Part shown: in pieces, positions 63,759 to 64,000 of the stretch
Layout: each line of letters starts with the position of its first letter
Position numbering within the stretch: position 1 is the first letter of the stretch
Origin: Conyzicola nivalis
GTDB lineage: Bacteria; Actinomycetota; Actinomycetes; Actinomycetales; Microbacteriaceae
Assembly (NCBI RefSeq): GCF_014639655.1
Contig: NZ_BMGB01000001.1
Location: 2,453,082 to 2,517,081, forward strand
Direction: 5' to 3'
Length of the DNA: 64,000 bases
Program-made: the position numbers and the translations under genes
The notes under the pieces: model-generated
The model's database searches: none
What the model was told of the DNA's origin: nothing
Seen by the model: the letters and a program-made list of their open reading frames with translations, nothing else

Positions 63759-64000
63759 ATGTCGTTCCAGGCCTATCTCGACACGATCGAGGACAAGACC
63801 GGTCTCACGCCCAGGCAGCTGGTCGCCATCGCCTCGGAGCGCGGTCTCGACACCGCACCGGTGAAGGCCGGCCCGATCGTCGATTGGCTGAAGGACGACT
63901 ACGGACTCGGGCGCGGCCACGCGATGGCACTCGTGCACGTGATCAAGAACGGCGCCACGATCAGCGACAAGCACGTCGGCACGGAGGGCACCCACAGTGA
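63759..64000 (+). CDS. DUF4287 domain protein (partial, runs off the right edge)
   Basis: The 80 complete codons read MSFQAYLDTIEDKTGLTPRQ, then IVDWLKDDYGLGRGHAMALV, the DUF4287 signature. The last codon is cut by the window end, so the C terminus and any fused domain are unseen. DUF4287 proteins are small and often fused to or beside DUF5655; function unknown. GGGAGACC lies upstream of ATG 63759. Confidence 0.85.
   Translation, partial: MSFQAYLDTIEDKTGLTPRQLVAIASERGLDTAPVKAGPIVDWLKDDYGLGRGHAMALVHVIKNGATISDKHVGTEGTHS

Overview
This 64 kb window is high-GC chromosomal DNA from an actinobacterium, most likely a member of the Microbacteriaceae. The evidence is the gene order cca-ino1-rpsF-ssb-rpsR-rplI-dnaB (usually found near oriC in this family), frequent GTG starts, dense ATGA/GTGA stop-start overlaps, a dnaK-grpE-dnaJ-hspR operon with HAIR operators, and a C50-carotenoid cluster. 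This assignment is inference from gene content; no database search was run. No prophage, transposase, CRISPR array or rRNA was seen. The only RNA gene is one tRNA-Gly(CCC).

Layout. 0-5 kb: end of the CCA-adding enzyme, inositol phosphate synthase, the rpsF-ssb-rpsR-rplI operon, then an AT-rich gap with DnaA-box-like sites before dnaB. 5-10 kb: small membrane proteins, a nested hairpin region, purB with a tyrosine phosphatase, and a WXG100-like protein paired with a Ser-hydrolase-like protein. 10-15 kb: HisC-like aminotransferase and a 2-oxoacid dehydrogenase E1a-E1b-E2 operon. 15-19.4 kb: zinc locus (znuA-znuC-znuB-zur), then zinc-free forms of L28, L33 and S14, and HU. 19.4-31.4 kb: a mixed stretch with RidA/HxlR, a CopD-CtaG fusion, a PIF1-like helicase, heme oxygenase behind a DtxR/IdeR-like box, a TerC protein behind a yybP-ykoY manganese riboswitch, an ene-reductase, and an epoxide hydrolase bracketed by two 70-bp hairpin elements. 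31.4-38.6 kb: dcd, deoC-idi, and the divergent operon crtE-crtB-crtI-crtYe-crtYf-crtEb. 38.6-43.6 kb: accessory oxidoreductase, regulators, a transporter. 43.6-51 kb: chaperone island dnaK-grpE-dnaJ-hspR, an RsmC-like methyltransferase, and a ClpB lacking its N domain. 51-58.3 kb: two paralogous NarL-type two-component systems around a threonine aldolase and an ABC-2 exporter. 58.4-64 kb: DUF6421 protein, AlkD-like glycosylase, AEC transporter, an unknown membrane-anchored protein, an aldo/keto reductase and a truncated DUF4287 gene.

Common themes. Metal homeostasis recurs: zinc uptake plus zinc-sparing ribosomal proteins (even the S18 at the standard ssb locus lacks the zinc ribbon, and DnaJ lacks zinc fingers), an iron-box heme oxygenase, and a manganese riboswitch.

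The least explained signal is non-coding. One family of 87-88 bp elements (four copies) has 18-bp terminal inverted repeats and a fixed internal TGTGACTCG. A second family of 70-bp hairpins occurs twice, flanking one gene. A 19-bp REP-like word lies inside the znuA coding sequence, with a degraded inverted partner in znuC. Finally, the word GGATG/CATCC recurs throughout coding sequence against the prevailing codon preference.
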